Positions 15,588-23,397 of a stretch of DNA of 64,000 nucleotides are shown in pieces. The position numbers were made by a program, and so were the translations under genes. The stretch spans positions 1-64,000 of the forward strand of contig JAHAFI010000010.1 in assembly GCA_018374355.1 (NCBI GenBank), in the 5' to 3' direction. Under the pieces are notes generated by a model, which saw only the letters and a list, made by a program, of their open reading frames with translations, was not told where the DNA came from and ran no database searches. This DNA comes from Clostridiales bacterium. GTDB lineage: Bacteria; Bacillota; Clostridia; Lachnospirales; Lachnospiraceae. Numbering within the stretch: the first letter of the stretch is position 1; every line of letters begins with the position of its first letter.

Positions 15588-16827
15588 GGCGGGGGGTAAG
15601 CCCGGTGTATTTTTTGAAAACACGGGAGAAATAGCTCTGATCCTCGAAACCGGCGGCTATGGCGATATCAATGATCGTATAGTCGGTATTGGCAAGAAGC
15701 CGTTTGCTTTCCTCGATGCGTACCATATTCAAGTATTCTTTAAAGGAGGAGCCGGTAGACTGCTTAAATAAGGAGGAGAAGTAGGCGGGGTTTAAATGCA
15801 CATGATTTGCCACCTCATCCAGAGTCAGCTCGCCGGAAAAATTCTGAGAGATATAGAGGATTGCCTTTTTAATAAGATCATGATTTTTGCTGGGTATGTA
15901 GTCAAACATGTTTTCCGTAAAGGCCTCCAGCGTTTCCTGAAGACTGTAGCACAGGGCATCCAGACTCTGGATTTCCTGAAGGTTTTTCAGAAAATGGTTA
16001 TTCATTTTCAGGATAATATTATTGGTGGCGCCGCCTTCGATGGCCGCACGGGATAAAAGGGAGCAAAGCTCGATGGCCCGTGTCTTGATGATTTCCAGAT
16101 TATTGCCCTCAGCGAAGAATACATAGCCCAGAAGATCGTTTAAGAGAGCCTTCGCCCGGGAAGCGTCCCGTGTCTTTACGCGGGTAATCAGTTCTTTTTC
16201 TTTTTCGTAAGGATACTCGGTCTCAAAGGGTGAAGAAGAAGTTTTGTACCTCTGAATCGACTCATTGATCCGGGACTGCTGGTGAAGTTTTTCCTGATTG
16301 ATAATAAACTGCTGATAGCTGTCCGGAATCAGACCGGAGAACATATAGTAGAGCAGATGACTGATCTGGGTCACCTTGGAAGGGGGGACCACCGGGAGGG
16401 CGTGAGAGTCATCGTAAAGCTCCAAAAGAATATCCGGAGGGATGGTATAATGGCGGCTCAAATCAGAGATCAGCAGGGAATCCGGCTCATCCATCAGAAA
16501 AGGGCCCACCAGAATGGAGCCGAAAAGAGAATTTTTCGTAATTAAGGGAAAAGCAATATGGTTCAGGTTGGCGTGGCAGGAAAAAATATACGTTTCGCCC
16601 AGATCCATAGCGTGTTTTCCGGCCTTTGCATGAAGCTGGCTGCACTTGTCATCCGCAGGAAGATACGGACGGAAACGGCTGCAAAAGGAAGAGGTTTCCC
16701 CGTGGGATTCCAGAATATTTCCGTTGTTATCAATGACCTGAATGGGAAGATTGACACAACTGTAGAAGGCCTTCAGCATATCAGAAATCCGCTGTTTATC
16801 AATCAATGTGTACAAGTAAGGTGTCAT
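15574..16827 (-). CDS. PocR-domain AraC-family transcriptional regulator
   Basis: A 417-residue regulator. Residues 8-160 form a PocR sensory domain, recognisable by the cysteine/histidine pattern (DDKCSQLHAKAGKHAMDLG, then IFSCHANLNHIAFPL). The C-terminal 100 residues form the double helix-turn-helix AraC DNA-binding domain (LTLDEVANHVHLNPAYFSSLFK, then ITGLTPRQYR-like end). PocR regulators usually sense a small alcohol or methylated compound and are common beside corrinoid methyltransferase genes. It is divergent from the corrinoid-protein gene. A minus-strand TATAAT at 16881-16876 lies beside the shared operator, suggesting autoregulation. Confidence 0.88.
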   Translation of the reverse strand: MTPYLYTLIDKQRISDMLKAFYSCVNLPIQVIDNNGNILESHGETSSFCSRFRPYLPADDKCSQLHAKAGKHAMDLGETYIFSCHANLNHIAFPLITKNSLFGSILVGPFLMDEPDSLLISDLSRHYTIPPDILLELYDDSHALPVVPPSKVTQISHLLYYMFSGLIPDSYQQFIINQEKLHQQSRINESIQRYKTSSSPFETEYPYEKEKELITRVKTRDASRAKALLNDLLGYVFFAEGNNLEIIKTRAIELCSLLSRAAIEGGATNNIILKMNNHFLKNLQEIQSLDALCYSLQETLEAFTENMFDYIPSKNHDLIKKAILYISQNFSGELTLDEVANHVHLNPAYFSSLFKQSTGSSFKEYLNMVRIEESKRLLANTDYTIIDIAIAAGFEDQSYFSRVFKKYTGLTPRQYRQ

Positions 16828-16897
16828 TTTGCATTCCTTTCTGTGTGTATTTTTCGGAAGAGAGCTTGTATCAGTATTATATCACGGGACAGGATGT

Positions 16898-16957
16898 AAA
16901 AAAAGTACCAGCTTTCCAAAAAAAATACAAACTTTTACCCGAAAAACCGGATAGAAT
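16898..16957 (+). promoter_or_regulatory. Promoter with shared bipartite A-tract operator (corrinoid protein)
   Basis: Plus strand: AAAAAAAGT (16898-16906), 11 bases, AAAAAAAAT (16918-16926), 25 bases, -10 TAGAAT (16952-16957). Same geometry as the two minus-strand copies at 14386 and 15469, placing the corrinoid protein in the same regulon. Confidence 0.7.
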
Positions 16958-17035
16958 AGGGAGCATAGAAAGGGATTGCGGAGTCCCAAAAACAAAAACA
17001 CAAATTTATTACTAATTTCACAGGAGGAATGTGAC

Positions 17036-17680
17036 ATGGGATTAATTCAGGAAATTTCAGAATTTTTACAGAAGGGCAGAGCAAAAAACGTTAAAACATT
17101 AGTACAGCAGGCGCTGGAAGAAGGAATGGATCCAAAAGTGATCCTGAATGAAGGTCTGCTGGATGGAATGTCCATCATCGGCGGAAAATTTAAAAATAAT
17201 GAGATTTTCGTACCGGAAGTTCTGGTAGCAGCAAGAGCAATGAATGCGGGACTGAGCATTCTGGAGCCGAAGCTGGTTGAGATCGGAAATGAACCTGTAG
17301 GACGTATCGTAATCGGAACCGTAAAAGGTGACTTACATGATATTGGAAAAAATCTGGTTGCTATGATGATGAAAGGTGCCGGATTTGACGTTATCGATCT
17401 GGGTGTTGATGTTACACCGGAAGCATTTATTGAAAAAGCAGAGGCAGAAAATGCTGACATTATCTGTATGTCCGCACTGCTGACAACAACCATGACAAAC
17501 ATGGGCGAACTGGTTACCGAGCTGAAGAACCGCAATCTTCGTGAAAAATACACCGTTATGGTAGGCGGAGCTCCGGTAAATGAAAGCTTTGCACAGCAGA
17601 TCGGCGCTGATTTCTATACTCCGGATGCAGCTACAGCAGCAGAGGTTGCTAAGAAAACAGTTACAGAAAAAAGAGGTTAA
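17036..17680 (+). CDS. Corrinoid (B12-binding) methyl carrier protein, MtaC/MtbC type
   Basis: A 214-residue methyl carrier. Residues 1-85 are the helical cap domain seen in methionine synthase and MttC/MtbC proteins. Residues 90-210 are the cobalamin-binding Rossmann domain with GDLHDIGKN, where H101 is the lower cobalt ligand in the D-x-H-x-x-G signature, then MSALLTTTM and VGGAPVNESFAQQIGADFY. The start at 17036 is set by CAGGAGG. In the cell it would carry a methyl group on cobalt between a substrate methyltransferase and an acceptor methyltransferase; the URO-D proteins in the same regulon are the obvious partners, and the activator gene downstream would re-reduce it. Confidence 0.93.
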   Translation: MGLIQEISEFLQKGRAKNVKTLVQQALEEGMDPKVILNEGLLDGMSIIGGKFKNNEIFVPEVLVAARAMNAGLSILEPKLVEIGNEPVGRIVIGTVKGDLHDIGKNLVAMMMKGAGFDVIDLGVDVTPEAFIEKAEAENADIICMSALLTTTMTNMGELVTELKNRNLREKYTVMVGGAPVNESFAQQIGADFYTPDAATAAEVAKKTVTEKRG

Positions 17681-17711
17681 TTGACCGATACCTAAAAAGA
17701 AAGTCAAAAAC

Positions 17712-17829
17712 CCCGCTGCAAGCAACGGGGCAGCAAATTTGTAACGCTGGAGAGCAGCGTGGTATTTGACCCTCGCAGCAGTCACCAAATGGATATACAA
17801 GCATATCCGCTTGGCTCGTTGCCTGCGGG
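17712..17829 (+). ncRNA. Candidate structured RNA between the corrinoid and activator genes
   Basis: The ends can pair (CCCGC...CAACG from 17712 with CGTTG...GCGGG ending 17829). Inside are two clean hairpins, CGCTG-GAGAG-CAGCG (17745-17759) and GGATAT-acaagc-ATATCC (17791-17808). A strong hairpin with a weak T-run follows at 17851. That order (folded domain, then terminator, then gene) is what a riboswitch would show. It lacks the cobalamin-riboswitch box GCCACTG, and I do not recognise the class. Confidence 0.4.
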
Positions 17830-17850
17830 AATAAAAGTATGTGAGAAAAA

Positions 17851-17903
17851 GCCGCCGCAAAATGGCTGCCCTTTTGAGGCAGCCGGACTGCGGCGGTTCT
17901 TTG
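17851..17903 (+). terminator. Attenuator-like hairpin before the activator gene
   Basis: GCCGCCGCA (17851-17859) pairs with TGCGGCGG (17889-17896), enclosing a second stem GGCTGCC/GGCAGCC, and TTCTTTG follows. It lies 17 bases before the activator start and so could reduce read-through from the corrinoid gene. Confidence 0.6.
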
Positions 17904-17919
17904 TCAGGAGAAATTCAGA

Positions 17920-20229
17920 ATGGAGACAGGCAATATGGAGAGCAATAGAAATAAAGTCCCGGAACCGGTGAGAATATTGGAAGAATTTCATCCCTGTATT
18001 GAAAAGGAGATGGTGTTCCGACAGATCAAATGTTTTCCGGACTCCCCGGTTTATGAGGAGATGGAAGATACTTTTGCGGATATGCTGGAAGAAATGTATG
18101 GATTATGTAAACCCCAAGGATTGATGGCGCTGGGCGTTATTCCAAAACAGTATGATCCGCAGGGAGAAGGCAGGGAGAGGGAAGCAATTTATATTCTGAC
18201 TACGGTGGGGCAGGAGATCAGCGATTGCAGCACTCAGGCATTTGAACAGGGAGATTACGTGCGGGGAATGCTGGCGGATGCCATGGCAGATGCGGCATTA
18301 TTTTCGTTGGAAGAAGATATCCAGAGGGAGCTTCGCACAGCCTGCGGAGCATGGAAACTGGGAATTAAGAGAAGGCTGGAGGCTCCCCACGATGTTCCCA
18401 TGGAAATTCAGAAAGAGGCTCTTTTACAGACACGGGCAGATGAGATTCTGGGGATGGAGCTTTCGGAGGGGTATATGTTCCGCCCGCTGAAAACAAGTTG
18501 TCAGGTTTATGTGACAACCGCAGACGAAAAGGTGTTCAAGTCACAGCATAACTGCAGGAAATGTCCCAACCTTACCTGCGGTCTTCGAAATGTACAGCCG
18601 CTGAAAATTAAGGTGGTGCCGGACAATGGCGCCGGGGAAGTACGTGAAATTTCTCTGCTGACAGGAACGCTTCTGGAAGCTCTCCGCAGTCAGATGGACG
18701 GAGTACAGGCGCCCTGCGGCGGCAGAGGTTTCTGCGGAAAATGCCGGGTTCAGGTGCTGGAAGGGGAGCTTCCGGTGAAACCTGAGGATGAAAAAGCATT
18801 TTCGGAGGAAGAGCTGAAAGAAGGCTGGCGTCTTGCCTGTCAGGCAGTGCCGGAAGAGGATCTGACCATCCGGCTGGGCTGGGGCAGCGAGTCCGGGATG
18901 GAAGTGCAGAGCGGTTTTCAGGTGCAGCTTTCGGAAGAGACGATAACGGATGGAGCGAAAGCAGAGAAATGGGAGGGGAGAAATCAAGAGAAAAAGCAGG
19001 AGGAGCAGGTATCGGAGCAGAGTAAGTACGGATTTGCTGTGGATATCGGGACTACCACACTGGCCATTCAGTTGATTTCTCTGGCTGACGGAAGGTGTCT
19101 GGATACGTATACCGGGCTGAACAGCCAGAGGGTTTACGGTGCGGATGTCATCGCCAGAATTCAGGCGGCAATTGACGGAAAAGGAAAAGAACTTCAGGAG
19201 CGCATTTGTCAGGAGTTGTGGAAGGGCGCAGAAAAATTGCGGAATAAGTACGGAATTTCTTGGGAGGATGTTACGCGTATCGTCATAGCAGGAAATACAA
19301 CGATGATCCATCTGCTGATGGGATTTCCCTGCGATGGTCTGGGAAGTGTTCCCTTCACACCATATGAAATAGGAAAGATTGAGGTTGAGGGAAAAGAGTT
19401 GTTTCCGGAAATGGGCGGCAGGGTTACCGTTCAGATTTATCCCGGCATTTCCACATTTGTAGGCGCCGACATTGTGGCAGGAATCTGCGCAGTTCATATG
19501 GGAAAGGGTGAGCATGTGAATATGCTGATCGATCTGGGAACTAACGGTGAGATGGCTCTTGGCAACGGCGAACGGCTCTTGGTAACTTCCACTGCGGCAG
19601 GCCCGGCCTTTGAGGGCGGAAATATTACATGGGGTACGGGAAGCGTGCCCGGGGCAGTCTGCAATGTACGTTTTACGGAGGGAAAACTGGAAGTGAAAAC
19701 TATCCAGAATCAGCCTCCGGTGGGAATCTGCGGAACCGGTGTCATTGAATTGGTGTCAGAGCTGGTGAAAAATGAAGAGGTAGATGAGACCGGAAGACTG
19801 GAAGACGAATGGTTTGAAAATGGCTATCCGGTGGCAGTAAATCCTCAGGGCGAGCAGATTGTTCTGGTGCAGAAAGATATCCGTGAGATTCAGCTTGCGA
19901 AGGCGGCAGTGCGCGCCGGGATTGAAACTTTGCTGGAAAGGTACGGTATCACGGCAGATCAGGTCCATCAGGTGTACGTAGCGGGCGGATTCGGATATCA
20001 GTTGGATTACGAAAAAGCTATGGAGATTGGAATGTTCCCGAAAGAATTTGAAGGGAAATTACAGGCGGTGGGAAACAGTTCGCTTCATGGTGCGGTGGAA
20101 CTGCTGATTCATCCTGAAAAGACGAAGGAAGCAGTAGAAGCGGCAGAGCTTGCGGAAGAGGTCAGTCTGTCTACTGACCCGGTGTTTCAGGAGGCTTATA
20201 TGGATGCCATGTTTTTTGAAGCAGAGTAA
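17920..20229 (+). CDS. Reductive activator of corrinoid enzymes (RACE, ASKHA-domain DUF4445)
   Basis: A 769-residue protein that uses ATP and an iron-sulfur cluster to reduce inactive Co(II) corrinoid proteins back to Co(I). Residues 1-200 resemble a methionine-synthase-activation-like region. C212-x2-C215-x4-C220 is an additional cysteine cluster. A plant-type 2Fe-2S ferredoxin domain follows with C266, C272, C275 and C307. From about 365 to the end lies the ASKHA part (FAVDIGTTTLAIQLI, then NMLIDLGTNGEMALG and VYVAGGFGYQLDYEKA). It follows the corrinoid gene by 240 bases. A stand-alone oxidoreductase is a less likely alternative. Confidence 0.88.
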   Translation: METGNMESNRNKVPEPVRILEEFHPCIEKEMVFRQIKCFPDSPVYEEMEDTFADMLEEMYGLCKPQGLMALGVIPKQYDPQGEGREREAIYILTTVGQEISDCSTQAFEQGDYVRGMLADAMADAALFSLEEDIQRELRTACGAWKLGIKRRLEAPHDVPMEIQKEALLQTRADEILGMELSEGYMFRPLKTSCQVYVTTADEKVFKSQHNCRKCPNLTCGLRNVQPLKIKVVPDNGAGEVREISLLTGTLLEALRSQMDGVQAPCGGRGFCGKCRVQVLEGELPVKPEDEKAFSEEELKEGWRLACQAVPEEDLTIRLGWGSESGMEVQSGFQVQLSEETITDGAKAEKWEGRNQEKKQEEQVSEQSKYGFAVDIGTTTLAIQLISLADGRCLDTYTGLNSQRVYGADVIARIQAAIDGKGKELQERICQELWKGAEKLRNKYGISWEDVTRIVIAGNTTMIHLLMGFPCDGLGSVPFTPYEIGKIEVEGKELFPEMGGRVTVQIYPGISTFVGADIVAGICAVHMGKGEHVNMLIDLGTNGEMALGNGERLLVTSTAAGPAFEGGNITWGTGSVPGAVCNVRFTEGKLEVKTIQNQPPVGICGTGVIELVSELVKNEEVDETGRLEDEWFENGYPVAVNPQGEQIVLVQKDIREIQLAKAAVRAGIETLLERYGITADQVHQVYVAGGFGYQLDYEKAMEIGMFPKEFEGKLQAVGNSSLHGAVELLIHPEKTKEAVEAAELAEEVSLSTDPVFQEAYMDAMFFEAE

Positions 20230-20273
20230 AGGATAAAAAGGTTCCTGTGGCAGGATTGTCGACAGGTATGGGG

Positions 20274-20300
20274 CGCTCCGGCAATTGAATTGCCGGAGCG
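20274..20300 (+). terminator. Terminator after the activator gene
   Basis: CGCTCCGGCAATT pairs perfectly with AATTGCCGGAGCG around one base, followed by TTTAT. It ends the corrinoid unit. Confidence 0.75.
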
Positions 20301-20434
20301 TTTATCGGCTTATCGGAGGGCGGGAAACTTCTGAGTTATGATTAAAGGAAGCGGTTACGGGAAAACCTATAAAGGATGAAAAAATTTTCGTGGATTTTGC
20401 TGTGAAAATTTATGAAATCAACAGTTATTTTTAC

Positions 20435-20464
20435 TTGTCAAACTACAAATATTTATTTTATAAT
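20435..20464 (+). promoter_or_regulatory. guaA promoter
   Basis: -35 TTGTCA (20435-20440), an 18-base spacer and -10 TATAAT (20459-20464), 54 bases before the guaA start. No purine-riboswitch-like structure was recognised upstream. Confidence 0.65.
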
Positions 20465-20517
20465 AGACTTTGTTTTTGAAAATCTAATTGTAGAAAATAA
20501 CTCAGGAGGATATGCGA

Positions 20518-22062
20518 ATGAAAAGAGAAACCGTAATTGTGCTGGATTTTGGCGGACAGTATAATCAGTTGATTGCAAGGCGTGTGCGTGAATGCAATGT
20601 GTACTGTGAGATTTACTCTTATAAAACAGATCTGGAAAAGATAAAAGCCCTGAATCCGAAGGGAATTATTTTTACCGGAGGACCGAACAGTGTTTATCTG
20701 GAGGATTCCCCATCTTATAATGAGGAAATCTATGAACTGGGTGTGCCGATTCTGGGTATCTGCTACGGTTCACAGCTGATGATGCATCAGCTGGGCGGAA
20801 AGGTGTGCAAGGCTCCGGTTCGTGAATACGGAAAGATTGAAGTTTCTGTAGACCGAAATTCCCGCTTATTTTCAGACGTATCCGACAAGACCATCTGCTG
20901 GATGAGTCACAATGATTATATAGAAGAAATAGCTCCGGGATTTCAGATGATCGCTCACACTCCGGACTGTCCGTTTGCGGCTGTGGAGAATGTGGAGAAG
21001 AATCTCTACGCTACTCAGTTCCACCCGGAGGTTCTGCATACCCAAGAAGGCAAGAAGATGCTGGCGAACTTTGTGTTCCATGTCTGTGGCTGTGCAGGAG
21101 ACTGGAAAATGGATTCTTTTGTGGAAGAGTCCGTCAAAGCCATCCGCGAGAAGGTTGGAAACGGAAAGGTGCTGTGCGCCCTGTCCGGTGGTGTGGATTC
21201 CTCTGTGGCGGCAGTTATGCTGTCCAAAGCGATCGGCAATCAGCTGACCTGTGTGTTTGTGGATCACGGTCTGCTGCGGAAAAATGAAGGGGATGAAGTG
21301 GAGGCTGTCTTTGGCCCGGAAGGTAATTATGATCTGAATTTTATCCGCGTCAATGCGCAGGAACGGTTCTATGAGAAGCTGAAAGGCGTGGAGGAACCGG
21401 AGGCGAAGAGAAAGATTATCGGGGAAGAATTTATCCGTGTGTTTGAGGAAGAGGCGAAGAAGATCGGCGCTGTGGATTTCTTAGTTCAGGGAACGATTTA
21501 CCCGGATGTTGTTGAGAGCGGCGTAGGCGGGGAGTCTACAGTGATTAAGTCGCATCACAATGTGGGCGGTCTGCCGGAGTACGTGGACTTCAAGGAGATT
21601 ATTGAGCCTCTGAGAGATTTGTTCAAGGATGAGGTTCGCAAGGCCGGACTGGAGCTGGGGATTCCGGAATATCTGGTATTCCGTCAGCCATTCCCGGGTC
21701 CGGGTCTTGGTATCAGAATCATCGGAGAGGTGACTGCTGAGAAGGTGAAGATGGTGCAGGATGCGGATGCCATCTGGAGAGAAGAGATCGCGAAGGCCGG
21801 ACTGGATCAAGAGGTGAATCAGTATTTTGCGGCATTGACGAATATGAGGTCTGTTGGTGTTATGGGGGATGAGAGAACCTATGACTATGCGGTGGCGCTG
21901 AGAGCGGTGACTACTACGGACTTTATGACGGCGGAGTTTGCTGAGATTCCGTGGGATGTGATTGGGAAGGTTTCCAGCCGGATTGTGAATGAGGTGAAGA
22001 GTGTGAATCGGGTGTTTTATGATTGTACGGGGAAGCCGCCGGCTACGATTGAGTTTGAATAA
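20518..22062 (+). CDS. guaA: GMP synthase (glutamine-hydrolysing)
   Basis: Converts XMP to GMP with ATP and glutamine. The 514-residue protein has an N-terminal class I amidotransferase domain (GICYGSQ with nucleophile C82, and FHPEV), the PP-loop ATPase domain with SGGVDSSVAA, and the C-terminal dimer domain RQPFPGPGLGIRI ending KPPATIEFE. The ATG at 20518 is better spaced to AGGAGG than the one at 20512. The last 11 bases (GAGTTTGAATA) are the att core used by the downstream element, and the gene remains intact because the element supplies the stop codon. Confidence 0.97.
   Translation: MKRETVIVLDFGGQYNQLIARRVRECNVYCEIYSYKTDLEKIKALNPKGIIFTGGPNSVYLEDSPSYNEEIYELGVPILGICYGSQLMMHQLGGKVCKAPVREYGKIEVSVDRNSRLFSDVSDKTICWMSHNDYIEEIAPGFQMIAHTPDCPFAAVENVEKNLYATQFHPEVLHTQEGKKMLANFVFHVCGCAGDWKMDSFVEESVKAIREKVGNGKVLCALSGGVDSSVAAVMLSKAIGNQLTCVFVDHGLLRKNEGDEVEAVFGPEGNYDLNFIRVNAQERFYEKLKGVEEPEAKRKIIGEEFIRVFEEEAKKIGAVDFLVQGTIYPDVVESGVGGESTVIKSHHNVGGLPEYVDFKEIIEPLRDLFKDEVRKAGLELGIPEYLVFRQPFPGPGLGIRIIGEVTAEKVKMVQDADAIWREEIAKAGLDQEVNQYFAALTNMRSVGVMGDERTYDYAVALRAVTTTDFMTAEFAEIPWDVIGKVSSRIVNEVKSVNRVFYDCTGKPPATIEFE
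22051..22061 (+). other. attL core in the guaA 3' end
   Basis: GAGTTTGAATA occurs here and again at 30766-30776, bracketing the integrase-bearing element. On excision guaA would end GAG TTT GAA TAG instead of TAA, encoding the same protein. The 3' end of guaA is a known integration site for genomic islands. Confidence 0.75.
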
Positions 22063-22068
22063 TGCAGG

Positions 22069-22108
22069 AACCTCAAAAAACCTTGATTTTAAGCCATTCT
22101 TTGAGGTT
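22069..22108 (+). terminator. Hairpin just after guaA
   Basis: AACCTCAAA (22069-22077) pairs with TTTGAGGTT (22100-22108). Only a weak T-run follows. It lies inside the element end and may serve as the guaA terminator in the integrated state. Confidence 0.5.
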
Positions 22109-22120
22109 GCAAGTGCCTTT

Positions 22121-22139
22121 TGATACTAATTTGATACTA
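22121..22139 (+). repeat. Left arm-type repeat of the element
   Basis: TGATACTAATTTGATACTA, a doubled TGATACTA separated by three bases. It recurs with one difference at 30646-30664 near the right end. Direct repeats of this kind near both ends fit integrase arm-binding sites. Confidence 0.6.
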
Positions 22140-22223
22140 TTCAAAAGCCACACATTATTATAGAGAGACATGAAAATGCCCTCTGGAAAACGGTAAGTTT
22201 TTCAGGGGGCTGTTTTTATGTCT

Positions 22224-22727
22224 CTATTCTTTTCTCCATGTCTTATGCGGTTCATGCTTGCCGCAGTCGTCTGCGGTCTGCGGCCAGTTCAGTTTCCATT
22301 CCTGATATTCCTCTTTGGTAATCTCGCCGCTGGCTAACTGTTTTTTGCGAAGCTGCCATTCTTGCAGAAATTCGTCCAGCAGGCGGTAACGGAAACTGAC
22401 AGCCATATGCTTTTCCGGGAAGTCCGGGTCGGTGGTATCTGTGATTTCATAAATCCGAGTGCCGGGGTAATGCTCGTCCAATTCAAAAAGAGTGTACATA
22501 ATGTCCTCTGCGGCGTACAAAGTCGGCTCGTACAGAGAACGATAGTTTACATCCAGTACTTCCGCAATTTTACGAAGTAAATCTTCTTTGGGTGTGCGAG
22601 TGTTGCTTTCATACTGTGCTATGCGAATGTCGGCACTCTTTTCGTCAAAGCCCACGGCAATGCCTAATTCCTTTTGCGTCATGCCCCGGAAATTGCGCAC
22701 ACGTTTGATGCGGTCTCCTACTGCCAT
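22224..22727 (-). CDS. XRE-family (helix-turn-helix) transcriptional regulator
   Basis: A 167-residue protein. Residues 3-65 are a Cro/C1 helix-turn-helix (GDRIKRVRNFRGMTQKELGIAVGFDEKSADIRIAQYE). The C-terminal part, ending TADDCGKHEPHKTWRKE, is typical of regulators carried on Clostridia mobile elements. The ATG at 22727 follows AGGAGG at 22740-22735; a TTG two codons earlier is not needed. It diverges from xis-int and probably controls excision; the doubled sequence at 22990 and 23026 is a candidate operator. Confidence 0.85.
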   Translation of the reverse strand: MAVGDRIKRVRNFRGMTQKELGIAVGFDEKSADIRIAQYESNTRTPKEDLLRKIAEVLDVNYRSLYEPTLYAAEDIMYTLFELDEHYPGTRIYEITDTTDPDFPEKHMAVSFRYRLLDEFLQEWQLRKKQLASGEITKEEYQEWKLNWPQTADDCGKHEPHKTWRKE

Positions 22728-22739
22728 ATGCAAACCTCC

Positions 22740-23201
22740 TACTTAATTTTTGGACAAGTCATGCCAGCTCAATTCCGCTGCGCTTCATTTCGCTGTGGCT
22801 TGCGCCATATACAGCCAGCCGCTATCAGCCCTTGGCAAACTAGTTTGCCTGGTCTGTTACCGTCTGTCTGTGCATGACTTAAGGTTAAACAAATTTGTTG
22901 AATTTAGTATATCATGTAGAAACAAGAAATACAAGAGAAACTAAACAAAAATATTTAATATTTTTCTCGCAAACCACTTGACTTAACAGAAAATGTTTAG
23001 TATCATGCAAGATGAAAGATAAACAAAAATGCTTAGTAAAATTGAATGACCGCCAAACTGGAATAAACCGCCATGACCTTCCGAAAGGAAGCGAGCGCCC
23101 CGTAAGGGGACGGCACAGCGCCGGGAAGGGTTGCCTGCCAGGAGCCAGGGAGGGAGAACGGCTGCAACTGCAAGTCAATTGAAACAAGAAAGGAGTTGCC
23201 T
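22740..23201. promoter_or_regulatory. Divergent control region of the mobilizable element
   Basis: No gene is seen. AAAATGTTTAGTA (22990-23002) and AAAATGCTTAGTA (23026-23038) are direct repeats 36 bases apart, candidate operators for the XRE regulator. 23060-23165 is GC-rich and rich in short hairpins. The xis ribosome binding site AGGAG is at 23191. Confidence 0.4.
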
Positions 23202-23393
23202 ATGGCAAGTATGGTATTTATCAAAGCGGATGAAGTGGCTGCGGAACTGGGAATTTCAAAATCTCTGGCATATCGCATGATTCATCAGTGGAACGAGGAA
23301 TTAAAGAAAAAAGGCTATACAACAGTAATCGGACGGGTAAGCCGCCAGTATTACCATGAAAAAGTGTATGGCATGAGTGGAGAAGGGAAGTGA
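23202..23393 (+). CDS. Small HTH protein, probable excisionase
   Basis: A 63-residue winged-helix or MerR-like protein (FIKADEVAAELGISKSLAYRMI, ending YYHEKVYGM). It sits directly before the integrase, the usual place for a recombination directionality factor. The ATG at 23202 is seven bases after AGGAG. Three paralogues precede the second integrase at 31134-31766, sharing the E.....LG.S..YAY helix and the ending .F..E.IYG(M/I/L). Confidence 0.7.
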   Translation: MASMVFIKADEVAAELGISKSLAYRMIHQWNEELKKKGYTTVIGRVSRQYYHEKVYGMSGEGK

Positions 23394-23397
23394 TAAT

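Noticed and set aside
17690..17830. Cobalamin riboswitch
   Set aside because: The conserved GCCACTG box and the usual receptor core are missing, so only a generic structured RNA is proposed.
18541..19515. 324-residue open frame on the minus strand
   Set aside because: Lies opposite the well-supported RACE gene, has no ribosome binding site and no recognisable motif; a shadow of codon bias.
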